Source: Symbiodinium natans (lineage: Eukaryota > Sar > Dinophyceae > Suessiales > Symbiodiniaceae). From it: DNA of 64,000 nucleotides. A program made the position numbers and the translations under genes. The stretch covers positions 465,373-529,372 of the forward strand of contig CAJNDS010002222.1 of assembly GCA_905221605.1 (NCBI GenBank), in the 5' to 3' direction. The notes below the pieces were generated by a model. The model made no database searches, was not told the DNA's origin, and saw nothing but the letters and a program-made list of their open reading frames with translations. Below, piece by piece: positions 41,001 through 42,300 of this stretch (positions within the stretch are counted from its first letter, which is position 1; each line of letters opens with the position of its first letter).

Positions 41001-42300
41001 ACATGCGTCCATAGAGGGAGCAACGATGATTCAGTCGTGCACCCCTATAATTGCCGCTTTGGTTGGAACAGGTGAAGAATCGCTGCAAAAAGTGCTGTAT
41101 ACAGATTCGGTTTCAACGTGCTCGATCATTCAATATCCTGCTGGAAGCTGGAGAACAAGACACCTGAGAATTCGAGCAGCCGGTGTCAGGTCTCTGTGGT
41201 TATATGGTGATAGCGCACCTTCGCGGTGAGTAATGATCGCTGACCTGTTGACTAAGTTAATGAGTGGACAGGTGTACGCAAAGCAAAAGGCACTTTGGGG
41301 TCTCAGACTGTTGGTTCAAGGAACTGACTTGAAAAAAGCCTCGCTTGCAATGGCGGTCATGATGGTGGCTGCATCTCTGCAAGGGATGGCAACTGGTGGC
41401 GAAGAAGTGTCCACGGCTGGATTCTTTTGCTCAGAAGAAGGGGTGTGCAAGGTCGCCAACACGTCTACGGTGATGGTTCTGGCTCAAGGTATTGAAATGG
41501 TTGTCAACAATTCAGACCTTGTTGCGTATTTGGTGGCAGCAATTATACTCTGGGAACTGGCATGGTGCCTCTTTCGACGGCTGTATAAATGGCTGTGGAT
41601 CAAGAAAGCGGTGGTTATTCCTGCGAGTGCCACTTTGTATACAACAGTGGGTGGGAACTGTATGCACGCAAGCAGTGACTGTGATGTTCTGCGATATTCA
41701 CAGCCCAGGGCTAAGACGCTTTGTAAGCATTGCCTCAAGGATGGCTGGGTGGTGAATGCTGAGTTCCTTGGTGAGGAACGGGCCGCTGGAACGTGAATTT
41801 TCCAAGTACGAGGTGAAGAAATCCTCAATGGTAAAGGATTCAGCCAATGAGCTGAAGGTTCGTCCTGGATGACGTTAAACCATAATGTGCATTTCAAGCA
41901 GCTGGCTGCTGCCTAAATGGCGGTTTTTGGCCAAAGAACGGCATCTCCAATGTGTCCTAGGAAATCCTAGGACAGGGGGAGTGCGGAGCTGCAACTGGTA
42001 TTGTAGAAAAGAGTTGGTGATGAGAGTTGAAGGGGTCAATGAACCCGGATATTTTTGGCTCAAGAAACGTGGGCAATGCGCCCTACGGAAAAGGTGTGTT
42101 TGGTTGTGCTTTGGGTTTTGTCTTCGGTTGTTCCAGGGGAATCAAGGGCTTCTGTTGGGGCTGACTGTTTTGTTCCCTGTCCTCCTTCGGTTGCCCCCCG
42201 GACCCTAAACCCCAAACCCCAAACCCTAAACCCCAAACCCCAAACCCCCAGTTTCAAGGTGGCCGGTGTCACGGACCATCTCGTGAGCATCGTTGTCTGA
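10018..42300 (+). CDS. Secreted FAD-dependent amine oxidase, multi-exon gene (span)
   Basis: About 20 exons of 27-95 nt occur on the plus strand in the order expected of a flavin amine oxidase: signal peptide, dinucleotide-binding loop (IGAGWA), FEASQRIGGR, LDVGAYRFSP, MHLPGD, CYEPGCPP, FNYTAPLRRIVDADG, then C-terminal pieces VWDRTGSGYTAPTK, YYSTDASNPGGPDPLEKAC and RFPIPNRTDI. Known of the family: these enzymes oxidise amines or amino acids with FAD, releasing an aldehyde or keto acid, ammonia and peroxide. Phases agree at 10639/11592, 29660/30003 and 30048/30215. The exon at 10563 does not fit 10099 in phase, so at least one exon is missing or a border is wrong. Introns hold two complete retrotransposons. 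Substrate unknown. Confidence 0.6.
10245..10360. mobile_element. MITE-like element, family 1, copy 1
   Basis: Ends form an inverted repeat: CCCCTTGTACTAGCAGTCC on the left, and GGACTGTTGGTAGGAAC plus ATCCCAA on the right. Four relatives follow at 54633, 55428, 57746 and 62882. Confidence 0.7.
10563..10639 (+). CDS. Amine oxidase exon: FAD-binding loop
   Basis: Acceptor GGCAG at 10558-10562, after a CCCTAAA array. Reads ALPSSCDVATIGAGWA, the beta strand and glycine-rich GxGxx turn of a Rossmann FAD-binding site. GT donor at 10640. The leftover G joins CG of the next exon to give Ala where the third glycine of GxGxxG is usual. Confidence 0.65.
11592..11678 (+). CDS. Amine oxidase exon: second FAD strand and GGR motif
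   Basis: Reads IWMSEALAEDFRKVCIFEAS then QRIGGRS. The FEAS glutamate normally binds the FAD ribose, and IGGR is the amine-oxidase hallmark. This exon is unusual in having TTTAGGG arrays on both sides. The donor is probably GC (CTGG/GCTGAA). Confidence 0.7.
12653..12721 (+). CDS. Amine oxidase exon: LDVGAYRF
   Basis: Acceptor AACCCAG, GT donor at 12722, 23 codons in phase 0. Reads EEAFTLDVGAYRFSP, a conserved flavin-contact segment of algal/protist amine oxidases as far as I recognise it. Confidence 0.65.
13133..13165 (+). CDS. Amine oxidase microexon: MHLPGD
   Basis: Acceptor CCCCTTCAG and GC donor (AAG/GCGCAC) frame 11 codons, DMHLPGDVILK, in phase 0 with the preceding exon. Confidence 0.6.
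13198..13255. repeat. (GA)n microsatellite
   Basis: Purine tract of GAGAGA and GGGGG directly after the MHLPGD microexon. Confidence 0.9.
13762..13824 (+). CDS. Amine oxidase exon: CYEPGCPP
   Basis: Acceptor GGCTACAG after a CCCTAAA array. Reads CYEPGCPPASEDLG then CLHGPP. The donor may be GA at 13825, followed by TTTAGGG. Confidence 0.6.
13871..14037. mobile_element. Two adjacent small repeat units (families E and G)
   Basis: 13871-13942 is the reverse complement of a unit at 52824 (shared GGGAGTTTACGAAAATA and TAAGGACCCC ends). 13951-14037 resembles 63251-63335 (GTCGGAA.AATT.CTAAT start, CCAAAACCCTA.TCTAATT.TTCAG end). The CAG end is acceptor-like. Confidence 0.55.
14374..14463 (+). CDS. 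Amine oxidase exon: FNYTAPLRR
   Basis: Acceptor GTGGTAG after a CCCTAAA array. Reads FHFNYTAPLRRIVDADG and AGRLRL. The donor is GA or GG before a long TTTAGGG array (14467-14583). Confidence 0.65.
14584..15250. other. Intron DNA upstream of the YR retroelement
   Basis: Degenerate TTTAGGG at 14584-14690 and a (TA)n tract at 15071-15100. No gene recognised. The retroelement begins at 15251. Confidence 0.6.
15251..15331 (+). repeat. Split direct repeat A1
   Basis: 81 bp identical by eye to 21281-21361. Begins TGGTTAGTACGAAGTTCGAG and ends TCTTCTGCTCG. Confidence 0.95.
15358..15666 (+). CDS. Small membrane protein, first ORF of the YR element
   Basis: 102 residues from the ATG at 15358. It has a hydrophobic N-terminus (residues 4-20), a Cys/His patch (VCHCECASPP), a clear membrane span around residues 50-70 (LWIAVILLVGSWICFFAVW), then a basic tail. 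It starts 27 nt after A1, so it is the first cistron. Its TGA overlaps the ATG of Gag (TGATG), suggesting coupled termination and reinitiation. I know of no equivalent as a standard Ngaro/DIRS component; role unknown. Confidence 0.65.
   Translation: MDIPLLGATLLVGLSWGAQFWGSKPEARAAVAPCVCHCECASPPESSIGIKLWIAVILLVGSWICFFAVWLVASQRERNSSPIAKGKGKRGVLGGSLALTLQ
15666..16847 (+). CDS. Gag-like protein of the YR element
   Basis: About 393 residues from the ATG at 15666, which shares its A with the preceding stop. N-terminal part globular, a Pro/Ala-rich linker around residues 115-140, a helical region around 200-350 and a basic, Gly-rich C-terminus (RRGGGRRNPKEAGGGGGGGK) suited to RNA binding. No CCHC knuckle is present. 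Assigned as Gag from position before RT and from composition; sequence similarity to known Gag proteins cannot be tested here. Confidence 0.7.
   Translation: MISEGDICFVNYGEVPPCIHARLVGAHIQNDLFVIITPDYDVYEEQLSNLNPDFTAFHYGGPGLGAAVPAGLNRAHVYAFGAMSAIDYQRLMNQARLYAAGIRAGLGLSPVPNVAPAVPAPAPGAPAVPALPADPLVWVALESRGNVRVGSVVVPAGQGLPAGAVNLGDRAIVDAGAGLLVALKQVPQSQVGTMETRDLRVLPLRFDGQGQRRADFNEVVSQMSQDDMPGGKLQLDGPPSALEVVRSMVLRGLTPVTDHEHWVRTHELAKGDRSVYEMEVITRVLEAFITVDQINIPNLKGCELLVRRWQLIREAHRLSPTNPDYSAADVIMGWAYRKGDGVEPTLARYVASELRDQASIAKEARKAREEQENRRGGGRRNPKEAGGGGGGGK
16959..21062 (+). CDS. Reverse transcriptase-RNase H, with methyltransferase-like domain further on in the same frame
   Basis: ATG at 16959, 111 nt after Gag. 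RT lies at about 17400-18450: motif A QSDVRDYFYS (Asp at 17772), PMGWSWA, and motif C YADN at 18072-18083 in place of YxDD. RNase H follows with Asp 18540, Glu 18849, Asp 18930 and Asp 19077. From about 19110 to 20300 the frame stays open but reads as low-complexity shadow of the recombinase in the +1 frame. From 20301 it again reads a convincing domain (see the methyltransferase entry). Whether the 1.2-kb middle is ever translated in this frame is unknown. Confidence 0.85.
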   Translation: MMAPCSAEDRWRDLLPLPLLEPDKHEHSRNEFLKESACVRRHRARRKDNLDKTNEVIHALNAMAGFDVPCTLKPTPNQAHSQSSLLRRVAHLPRSQERVFQREAIRELLLDCPSSPYVSDGGGTGSVRAYQRDLVSLPESGAEPLEATALIDDQGREILERFESTMFVGEDVSHGSPIKPYMDDTLRSSPKAYAQFISDIFERGMIDFDRTATSIITPFFVSKKSGKLRLVLDCRASNQQFDRPPDIALAAGYTFAQLELPEGESLFVAQSDVRDYFYSIGLPQGLRRYFALPPIPASALPAGVGVIAESEGELWYPRMKVVPMGWSWAMWIAQRIHQHQASVALACSPDQVLVDGRPPPSLEAGSPLLIPYADNLNVCGTNQAAVQSAKDKVVEQLRSVGFRVHEEEDASLRVQALGFVIDGEKGEVHPIAARRDKVRLGLLWLSKRPKVTGRAIERIVGHCVHLFMLRRDLLSIFRSVYDFKIANYHKPCRLWRTAAEECRIAAALILTCYADLRKPWCPTITASDASLSGTAVAALTVESGQVQTIGVCREMWRFKSKDPLAKARDAALCLDPFVHHETVMSLDPAERDPFQLNLDFQHVPVQIACHPEWKLQFACRMHKPEHITLLEGRGTVQAVRHKMRVEGNYGMKHLHLGDNLGMVLAFDRGRAKAVPLLICCRRATAFAIAGDCVFTHRWIPSEHNAADAGSRQWEQEKPSETAAKSRSKEAVTSLCYPKSKSCFSKEQGRELLWGCARRVEEVGPAQGACGSSHQAQSAQSAPRAGRSHPGFQTPGSGGSGQAAQPERGAHLPRDRGGGAEDQRGVPPQVEPVRVLLQNPEVEAAKRGRGGLRLEPVSEPSFLGRMGHQRGCQMHGCSHRPLARLVRSRTAPANKKVHARMAEPRPRCHTAASGVATGRPDRPDCPSGGPVCSVHGHPLHVRHLRAAGRGLRDPAPGSGEKQVARAGLVCQSPPVGRPPGVEGGGKQRDHPAGQQGNPVARSSARVHDSHIRSSVVSHELHGAARHMASCSQTTRTGVQVCSASPVETLWGELGPLQELPQFVGGQTSRALGGRQQLKAVRTTCNGSSAVREVGPGAQTTSASCPSYTASNGPRQMWPQTVKVSKPFLELFSGCAHLSQACASLGIPCEAWDIDYGEACNVLTPKVAAVLLHRIAKGEFSAVHLGMPCITWSRARRDDGRGPRALRDDHAGLFGLPSLMPWERRKVQEGNQLLEFSLQVIACCQKLGLPWSLENPLTSRVWLVPAMQRLQTQGATFVNTCYCMYGMPWRKATAFLCGNFNLSLRTCGCSFRCCERSGKAHVHLVGRDNRGRWLTRLAQPYPHELCSHYALQLLLRLKHTPRSDMDQEH
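19078..20319 (+). CDS. Tyrosine recombinase of the YR element
   Basis: About 413 residues in the +1 frame relative to RT/RNase H, wholly overlapped by that frame. The open frame begins by 19003; the first ATG is 19078, overlapping the last RNase H aspartate codon. N-terminus basic and Ala/Pro-rich, then a SAM-like helical domain (SEEYLHKWNLFESFC) and the catalytic domain: Arg in ATYVRPGE (19792), His-x-x-Arg-His in PHQLRHSG (20086-20100), Trp at 20167 and the nucleophile Tyr at 20194 in LKRYEQHA. All catalytic positions are present. Integrates the circular cDNA in this group. Confidence 0.9.
   Translation: MPARASGNRRSRPKPRPKAARKRPSQASATPSPKAASAKSRAGSSYGGVLAELKKSVPPRVLAGAPTKRSLRKALQGPDEATRASKRQAVVAAGKPRNRNEGHTFLETAAVAPRTSEEYLHKWNLFESFCKTQKLKLRKEDEVDYALNLFLNQAFLEGWDISEGVKCMAAVTDRWPALSGRGQLPRTRRSMQGWRNLDPGVTRPPLAWPLVALIALTVLQADQFVACMAILFMFATYVRPGEVFEIRRQDLVKSRSLGQVWSVNLHPSDDLQESKVEVSNETILLDNKEIPWLGAALECMTAISGAALFPTNYTELLDTWHRALKQLGLGFKFAVPHQLRHSGASWDRFKNYRSLLEVKHRGRWAADSSLKRYEQHAMVAQQFEKLAPALKRRAQAAPATLQAMVLAKCGLKR
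20301..21062 (+). CDS. C5-DNA-methyltransferase-like protein of the YR element
   Basis: An ATG at 20301, 19 nt before the recombinase stop, opens about 253 residues. Motif I is LELFSGCAHLSQA (FSG at 20346), motif IV LGMPCITWSRARR (candidate catalytic Cys at 20517) and motif VI SLENP (20712-20720), the order of cytosine-5 methyltransferases. The usual PPCQ is MPCI, so activity is uncertain. It ends inside B1. It is in frame with RT/RNase H but could be read by reinitiation after the recombinase stop. Confidence 0.75.
   Translation: MWPQTVKVSKPFLELFSGCAHLSQACASLGIPCEAWDIDYGEACNVLTPKVAAVLLHRIAKGEFSAVHLGMPCITWSRARRDDGRGPRALRDDHAGLFGLPSLMPWERRKVQEGNQLLEFSLQVIACCQKLGLPWSLENPLTSRVWLVPAMQRLQTQGATFVNTCYCMYGMPWRKATAFLCGNFNLSLRTCGCSFRCCERSGKAHVHLVGRDNRGRWLTRLAQPYPHELCSHYALQLLLRLKHTPRSDMDQEH
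21047..21280 (+). repeat. Split direct repeat B1
   Basis: Begins GGACCAAGAACATTGAG and ends CAGACACA. It matches B2 except for 65 bp present only here (about 21172-21236). Confidence 0.93.
21281..21361 (+). repeat. Split direct repeat A2
   Basis: Copy of A1; abuts B1 with no gap. A 28-bp unique spacer separates it from B2. Confidence 0.95.
21390..21558 (+). repeat. Split direct repeat B2 (right end of element)
   Basis: Matches B1 but lacks an internal 65 bp; the junction lies in GCTT/GCCTT microhomology. It ends CAGACACA directly before a TTTAGGG array. Confidence 0.93.
21559..21652. repeat. TTTAGGG array at the YR element border
   Basis: About 13 uninterrupted repeats immediately after B2. 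Confidence 0.95.
21865..21940 (+). CDS. Amine oxidase exon: LYLGKSL
   Basis: Acceptor GAAAGAG after a CCCTAAA array; GT donor at 21941. Reads GQLYLGKSLTDLRPQEL. It is the first host exon after the YR element, so the element lies wholly within an intron. Confidence 0.6.
21941..23357. other. Intron DNA with small palindromes
   Basis: 22029-22080 is a hairpin (GGTAACCTTTCA ... TGAAAGGTTAACC). A (GT)n run sits at 22140-22154. Degenerate CCCAAA repeats lie at 22365-22400, TTTAGGG at 22565-22600 and 22737-22790, and CCCGAAA repeats at 23262-23308. No exon was found. Confidence 0.6.
23358..23426 (+). CDS. Amine oxidase exon: FELGKSLTK
   Basis: Acceptor TTGCCCCAAG, donor AGG/GTGAGA, 23 codons in phase 0. 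Reads FFPAGSFELGKSLTK. LGKSLT repeats the motif of the preceding exon. Confidence 0.65.
23427..24900. other. Intron DNA
   Basis: TTTAGGG at 23440-23465 and 24655-24711, CCCTAAA at 24808-24893. The 23.5-24.6 kb part is pyrimidine-rich single-copy DNA without a supported exon. Confidence 0.55.
24901..24975 (+). CDS. Amine oxidase exon: HIPIGIHFNDG
   Basis: Acceptor CACCTTCAG at the end of a CCCTAAA array, GT donor at 24976, 25 codons in phase 0. Reads SEHIPIGIHFNDGLRCP. A TTTAGGG array follows. Confidence 0.6.
25596..25622 (+). CDS. Amine oxidase microexon: VYYSTVNDE
   Basis: Acceptor CTGGCCGGCAG, donor GAG/GTGGCG, nine codons in phase 0. VYYST recurs in the exon at 29600, so this may be a duplicated or alternative exon. 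Confidence 0.4.
26053..26115 (+). CDS. Amine oxidase exon: FFESLRPSTYEPLG
   Basis: Acceptor TTCTTTCCAG right after a CCCTAAA array; GC donor (AAG/GCGGAA). 21 codons in phase 0, including FFESLRPSTYEPLGTL. Confidence 0.6.
26116..28429. other. Long intron rich in repeats and palindromes
   Basis: TTTAGGG arrays at 26170-26268 and 27757-27818, CCCTAAA at 27146-27186 and 27297-27327. An inverted-repeat element lies at 26271-26373 (left GTACACTCCACAAAGTTGGA; reverse complement of right GTAAACTCCAGCAAGTTGGA). A palindromic stretch bounded by GTACCCCTCAG and CTGAGGTAC lies at about 27008-27143, and another element is at 28157. No exon recognised. Confidence 0.6.
28157..28253. mobile_element. Inverted-repeat element with long TIRs
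   Basis: Arms of about 25 bp: GGAACCCCAAGAATAGTGTA at the left and, inverted, TATATTCTTGGGGTTCC at the right, with only two or three mismatches. Core about 45 bp. Confidence 0.7.
28430..28477 (+). CDS. Amine oxidase exon: KKLFQKKNATQ
   Basis: Acceptor TTTTGTTTGCAG, GT donor at 28478 (or GC at 28475). Reads ATKKLFQKKNATQPQA in phase 0 and includes an NAT glycosylation site. Confidence 0.5.
28868..28936 (+). CDS. Amine oxidase exon: VWDRTGSGYTAPTK
   Basis: Acceptor GTCCCTTCCAG after a CCCTAAA array; GC donor (AAG/GCCAAC). 23 codons in phase 0, including LLVVGVWDRTGSGYTAPTK. A poly-T and very long G tract follow. Confidence 0.65.
28980..29218 (+). repeat. About 230-bp G tract with single T interruptions
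   Basis: A T-run is followed by nearly pure G broken only by single T or A. Glycine/tryptophan-rich frames through it are not genes. Strong G-quadruplex potential on this strand. Confidence 0.95.
29600..29660 (+). CDS. Amine oxidase exon: YYSTDASNPGGPDPL
   Basis: Acceptor CGCTTTGGAG, GC donor at 29661. Reads VYYSTDASNPGGPDPLEKAC and ends with a single G that joins GC of the next exon to make Gly (C-G-V-A-G-L). The phase match supports both borders. Confidence 0.65.
30003..30048 (+). CDS. Amine oxidase exon: VAGLTEKEYRDSLM
   Basis: Acceptor CCCTCAACTCAG, GC donor at 30049. It ends with CG, which joins the G of the next exon to give Arg (D-S-L-M-R-F-P-I-P). Confidence 0.65.
30215..30257 (+). 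CDS. Amine oxidase exon: FPIPNRTDISLANN
   Basis: Acceptor CCGAAG, GC donor (AAT/GCCTTG). The phase fits the previous exon. NRT is a possible glycosylation site. Confidence 0.6.
30852..30908 (+). CDS. Amine oxidase exon: DWVAQTTETMFG
   Basis: Acceptor CTACAGACAG after a CCCTAAA array, GT donor at 30909. Reads DWVAQTTETMFGDWAEES in phase 0. Confidence 0.6.
31242..31304 (+). CDS. Amine oxidase exon: ALRVKGMDRPTWLD
   Basis: Acceptor CTCCTGCAG. Reads AERALRVKGMDRPTWLD. The donor is uncertain (GA or none) before a TTTAGGG array at 31308-31372. Confidence 0.55.
31373..32119. other. Sequence before the copia element, no firm gene
   Basis: G-run at 31957-31973; otherwise single-copy, mixed composition. 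No exon supported before about 32120. Confidence 0.5.
32120..32212 (+). CDS. Candidate exon
   Basis: Open frame reading FTAWQKISYDSFDPEEPPK then IALPKYPR. It is followed at once by an introner-like element (32213-32300). No family recognised. Confidence 0.35.
32213..32300. mobile_element. Family D-like small element
   Basis: Ends ACCCAGAGTAG (32209-32219) and CTACTCTTGGGT (32298-32309) are inverted repeats. The left part, AGTAGGCCCTTGTTCCC with TTAGGGCTTAGGTTCCC, recurs at 44883 and in part at 27571. It is directly upstream of the copia insertion. Confidence 0.5.
32318..32536 (+). repeat. 5' LTR of the copia element
   Basis: 219 bp, starts TGCGGAGCTGC and ends GGTTGCCCCCCG. Identical by eye to 41982-42200. 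The end is not the usual CA. Confidence 0.95.
32381..32400 (+). promoter_or_regulatory. Spliced-leader-like sequence in the 5' LTR
   Basis: CCGGATATTTTTGGCTCAAG. The dinoflagellate spliced leader ends ATTTTGGCTCAAG; here the last 12 bases match, with one extra T before. The same sequence is at 42045-42064 in the 3' LTR. Confidence 0.55.
32539..32550 (+). promoter_or_regulatory. Primer-binding site, anticodon-region type
   Basis: GGTTATGAGCCC starts two bases after the 5' LTR. Its complement GGGCTCATAACC is the anticodon stem-loop of an initiator-type tRNA-Met (CAT in the middle). Known precedent: Drosophila copia is primed by a 5' half fragment of initiator tRNA-Met. Confidence 0.65.
32601..32720 (+). 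CDS. Short upstream ORF overlapping the Gag start
   Basis: 39 residues (MDMMRRRSEPGLSPTANEAE at the start). Its TGA overlaps the Gag ATG as ATGA (32717-32720). It may be a regulatory uORF, or the true Gag N-terminus displaced by a frameshift in this copy. Confidence 0.4.
   Translation: MDMMRRRSEPGLSPTANEAEGNRGDGGEDRQQMVQGGLQ
32717..36160 (+). CDS. Copia Gag with zinc fingers and two protease-like domains
   Basis: 1147 residues from the first in-frame ATG. N-terminal 370 residues low-complexity with Pro/Gly stretches; a helical Gag core at about 380-600; basic linker; CCCH finger Cys660-Cys670-Cys676-His680; CCHC knuckle Cys690-Cys693-His698-Cys703; Lys/Gly-rich region; a first protease-like domain with VDTAATH (Asp819); a second with LDSGASH (Asp980), the standard copia protease site. 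The two domains share later strands too (VMVQSALGG / VLVSLAVGS; KGTLI / GGTLV). It ends inside the overlap with Pol. Confidence 0.88.
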   Translation: MIQPTPQVENEVVPVQAANPFWSERAQEEMRLRQSRPASLPASGGDRSGEGTRRPPSLQDLLGQEPAPVERPSSGLMGQMERGTIGGVQADEELIPDVSGEEQSEDMAVVKRALKELLVQTKELGNRLHRVEEKSYTSAASGSASRARSSGVVDANTAYPLGMTPEKQYLPGQVFYTDGMGGFWTVLPDGTWLPIEGYDLPKGCDLQSLPGSRKGDVQVEDEKEVPMMHVAEGKKPSRLPPLNYPTGGPASGGYASGPPGLTHVPITSVPSGVDGSAAPVGNEPGFVSARETATQENSAGSGGYTMVDDVPYRWKMVAGKLELEKVPLTAVAPGIGHGLPQGPGGKVSLPPGAVVPRGMPITGDSSGTERPEALGKHVMSLPTLADYTPSNPTALGDWIAMIEPMLSSLTDTGRVWWKCVYSKAYQAYAKWLSVSPLERLGIKAELEGLKVIQTVHVLLEQRAVSLLLQAIPERLKTEIVSTRMLGSVMIFYKLLTVYQPGGANERSTMLNFLVQPSPATSISEAIKGVRQWAQWRFRLRELRAAEPDATLLIKGLDGLSSALLAKHPTVHFRVASFREKLGVDYSPTSETATKLAEMLQAEFELLLHSAGEQEVKQDSDAKKRARLNKAQKGAGDETEEGDKGKGKGKRYSGDGERPFCWIYGKTDAGCKFGSRCKFRHDKDSLERGRCFECGAVGHLQPQCPYKDGASSNVDSNPERSRSKGNSPKGGKGGKGAKWGNAKKAEVAEGGDETANAGLDKGSASPSSPSTANQVLVEALEVLKSMKLSSEQSASNGDPSIRMLCGSGLLQQEGRVALVDTAATHLARTLFPWECLPDTTVMVQSALGGVTMRITEKGTLIREDNGPLIIPLWLILEFGANLTVINGMCHVGAKSSLDQLLWFEHGCLVMDYKTAEKMVLHAEGQRVSWSHSQWRNGRADCGVGSSDATLLPKQGEGRGVCVLHVARVSDTNECSGMGMLDSGASHPLRSLRPGEQLPQQKVLVSLAVGSREMCITPGGTLVTPEMVDPLVPIGKASALVGLRVQWRGGKCTASHPVLGELRVRDLNGCPCLEKEVALQIIDEMDWCSPKQALKVARMVQGCPNTDNEVAVKRRCKAQRGQRQRMRRSSSRHAGDFFGGIMGIYQKIC
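35962..41229 (+). CDS. Copia Pol: methyltransferase-like, integrase, oxygenase-like, RT, RNase H
   Basis: No initiator ATG at the start, so expression by -1 frameshift is likely. Numbering residues from codon 35968: C5-methyltransferase-like domain at about 85-260 (VVVHLFSG 97-99, GGPPCRTVS with Cys150, GMESPGD near 226); HHCC zinc site (HCLRGH ... CQIC) near 390; integrase with Asp429, Asp579 and Glu615 (D-35-E); oxygenase-like domain 912-1065 with HRD (His978, Asp980), His1046 and Arg1055; coiled-coil linker at about 1150-1250; RT with GLDISKAF (Asp1336) and YVDD 1446-1449; RNase H with SYADAS, TAEAEL and YTDS. It ends at an in-frame TGA just before the ADLLTK motif. Confidence 0.92.
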   Translation, partial: NGLVLPKASFEGGTYGSRVSEYGQRGGCKTSLQSAARTASANEEEFVQACWRFLRWYYGDIPENMLMELLPRGDIAALPFNRHKRRRLARAKRVVVHLFSGKQKWHFPSRDVEVLELDLTKGGDLHNSSVWKYLLHLAAEGKVVAVVGGPPCRTVSRLRGEDGGPPVLRRRCGPERLGLKSLPWPHQELAQKDGVLLLKMLFLYDVAVHSRCGTAEVINGSSVFFGMESPGDPELIGKDFSQNGKTVLSAEDLVDGSQEGLSSPTFWSWPEVRSFCERYGMYAAHFDQGALGHALVKPTTFLVSDMELWESLEQVRVVVPWSATFASTLEERIGQSSIWARWAFGLVKRIRHRLAQWLHESDAEREAMVLKKEEREGTLRRLTTEERAFRDHCLRGHIPFRRDCQICVSAAGKERRHLRRKHGDAYTLSLDLAGPYKCSKDAHQQKPRHAVIGVYQFPMLDPNVGRPPEKEEDADEVEDHVADEGAGVGEWLGDAVANFEEEGSAPVEPAPVLEAEVLKIQASEKSWKELKDHLTQPVRMINFVMVEPIVDKQQTTVLSAVQRMMVRLQRHGYPVLRIHSDRAGEFVNARFRSFCETRLIYRTTGDPGVPQTNGRAEACVGLFKRGVRSLLKEARLGPAYWALAARHWSMLRWQKAERELGLNPKALLPFGAQIQVKRRPWELLGPDGTKKGRQWVDRTQPALLLGPCDDLPGGYWVEAQGTAKDPDELVLFPCTTIFSNIKEPPELELEGVVEEQEPSPPEHRLKGKKPALRFADEEGPPLPPPRDPPVRHRLMEKSPASSLRGHVGSLRLLRKRGESPPLEIFEDDMQGLGELEENADVEDNVPGDEYWPTCCSPHENAYLVCKSETARNGTQLEKEEQKAKSMYERSMYDYVDCEELLEGIVYPKRVNRRGGINNWCASTRALVLGHYTHGGVCGITKETHRRPWLCRYLASFVRHHNPEAKFSALQISCNAPVSLHRDSHNEKHCCNYVCGFGDYKDGQLWVEDEKVLEEGAEVVEQSYGKKVLPGKLVDIHWNFMSFFPRKLHGPMPWKGNRVSLTGYTPVFMERLSYKDRCYLLQCKFPLPEPQAEEGEKRKWLKMTLKETSLDDLAEEVDYAVFEAHQWALEEHLSIRRLIAEQECCILDEFHGSANESSEEKGSETREWLVKAKRAEEQLSKFLVKAAQVQQMVQENTALEAAEEVEFLQTKTIPTQEAMQELEKWRESLSDEVTSLVKELEVVEPTTQEKLDKLAEEPNAPVIEYVPSLVVFTRKQGTGRRRARICACGNFISSTAATEYEGPRSLSRHSLYAPGLDSTTFRCQVRHAAYMVWIIAGLDISKAFLTAPMNRAQREGRLVVVQPPRAAVKLGLCTKEERWIVRKALYGLAESPAAWVEWRDQRLQGMSWVSKDGQAMSFQRSNADPSLFLIMAQEKPEGASKLVGTMGLYVDDFLMAGTMTVLREALEQIRKEWKTSEPEFCGPGCGDGFLKFLGVQIWYRNGSFFLNQEDFVRDLLNRRGYQIDETGKGSNLPMVKETPGEEEEVDIPSLRAAQGAVGEFLWVAIKTRPDLAFCTSQLSLWTSRRPRFVVKKAEEVFRYLAATPTLGLTFGAIATCEKERNEVLRYGRGVKVVESYADASFAAGENEKSYSGAVVVWGDCPVMWATQRQSTVALSTAEAELHASIEGATMIQSCTPIIAALVGTGEESLQKVLYTDSVSTCSIIQYPAGSWRTRHLRIRAAGVRSLWLYGDSAPSR
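35977..35983 (+). promoter_or_regulatory. Candidate -1 ribosomal slippery site
   Basis: C-CCA-AAG in the Gag frame fits X-XXY-YYZ. The Pol frame opens at 35962, after a TGA at 35959, and Gag ends at 36160, so any shift must fall in this 200-nt overlap and the site lies near its start. Z = G is not a favoured ending in eukaryotes. No pseudoknot was tested. Confidence 0.5.
36223..36760 (+). CDS. C5-methyltransferase-like domain within copia Pol
   Basis: Motif I VHLFSGKQ (36250-36270), motif IV VVGGPPCRTVSRLR with the candidate catalytic Cys at 36415, motif VI-like GMESPGDP (36637-36660). GGPPC plus a following serine is close to the standard GGPPCQxFS. It lies before the integrase, where most copia elements have nothing. 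Substrate unknown; loss of target-recognition elements is possible. Confidence 0.7.
38701..39170 (+). CDS. 2-oxoglutarate/Fe(II)-oxygenase-like domain within copia Pol
   Basis: Between integrase and RT. SLHRDSHNE supplies the iron-binding HxD (38899-38907), FPRKLHGPMPWKGNRVSLTG supplies the distal His (39103) and the 2-oxoglutarate-binding Arg (39130) nine residues on. The strands around them (YVCGFGDYKDGQLWVED; KLVDIHWNFMSFFPRKLHG) fit a double-stranded beta-helix. Known of the fold: AlkB, TET/JBP and prolyl hydroxylases. Which subfamily cannot be settled by eye. A DNA-base role is an inference from its place beside a methyltransferase-like domain and from hydroxymethyluracil in dinoflagellate DNA. 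Confidence 0.65.
41230..41796 (+). CDS. Copia Pol C-terminal extension (after an in-frame TGA)
   Basis: Continues the Pol frame past the TGA at 41227. MIADLLTKL is the normal end of copia RNase H. The rest is additional: a hydrophobic stretch (MAVMMVAASLQGMA), a membrane span (LVAYLVAAIILWELAWCLF) followed by basic residues, then a Cys/His cluster (CMHASSDCDVLR ... TLCKHC) that could bind zinc. In the neighbouring frame, 41213-41230 reads AHLRGE, a fit to the consensus before ADLLTK, so small indels may have broken the join in this copy. Confidence 0.65.
   Translation, partial: VMIADLLTKLMSGQVYAKQKALWGLRLLVQGTDLKKASLAMAVMMVAASLQGMATGGEEVSTAGFFCSEEGVCKVANTSTVMVLAQGIEMVVNNSDLVAYLVAAIILWELAWCLFRRLYKWLWIKKAVVIPASATLYTTVGGNCMHASSDCDVLRYSQPRAKTLCKHCLKDGWVVNAEFLGEERAAGT
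41968..41981 (+). promoter_or_regulatory. Polypurine tract
   Basis: TAGGACAGGGGGAG abuts the 3' LTR start; expected primer of plus-strand synthesis. Confidence 0.75.
41982..42200 (+). repeat. 3' LTR of the copia element
   Basis: 219 bp, identical by eye to the 5' LTR, followed by telomere-type CCCTAAA/CCCCAAA repeats. Confidence 0.95.
42259..42300 (+). CDS. Candidate terminal exon (amine oxidase or next gene)
   Basis: Acceptor CAGTTTCAAG after a CCCTAAA-type array. Reads VAGVTDHLVSIVV and stops at TGA. The length and position suit a last exon of the amine oxidase gene, with the copia element in the preceding intron; the link is inferred. Confidence 0.4.
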   Translation: MAGVTDHLVSIVV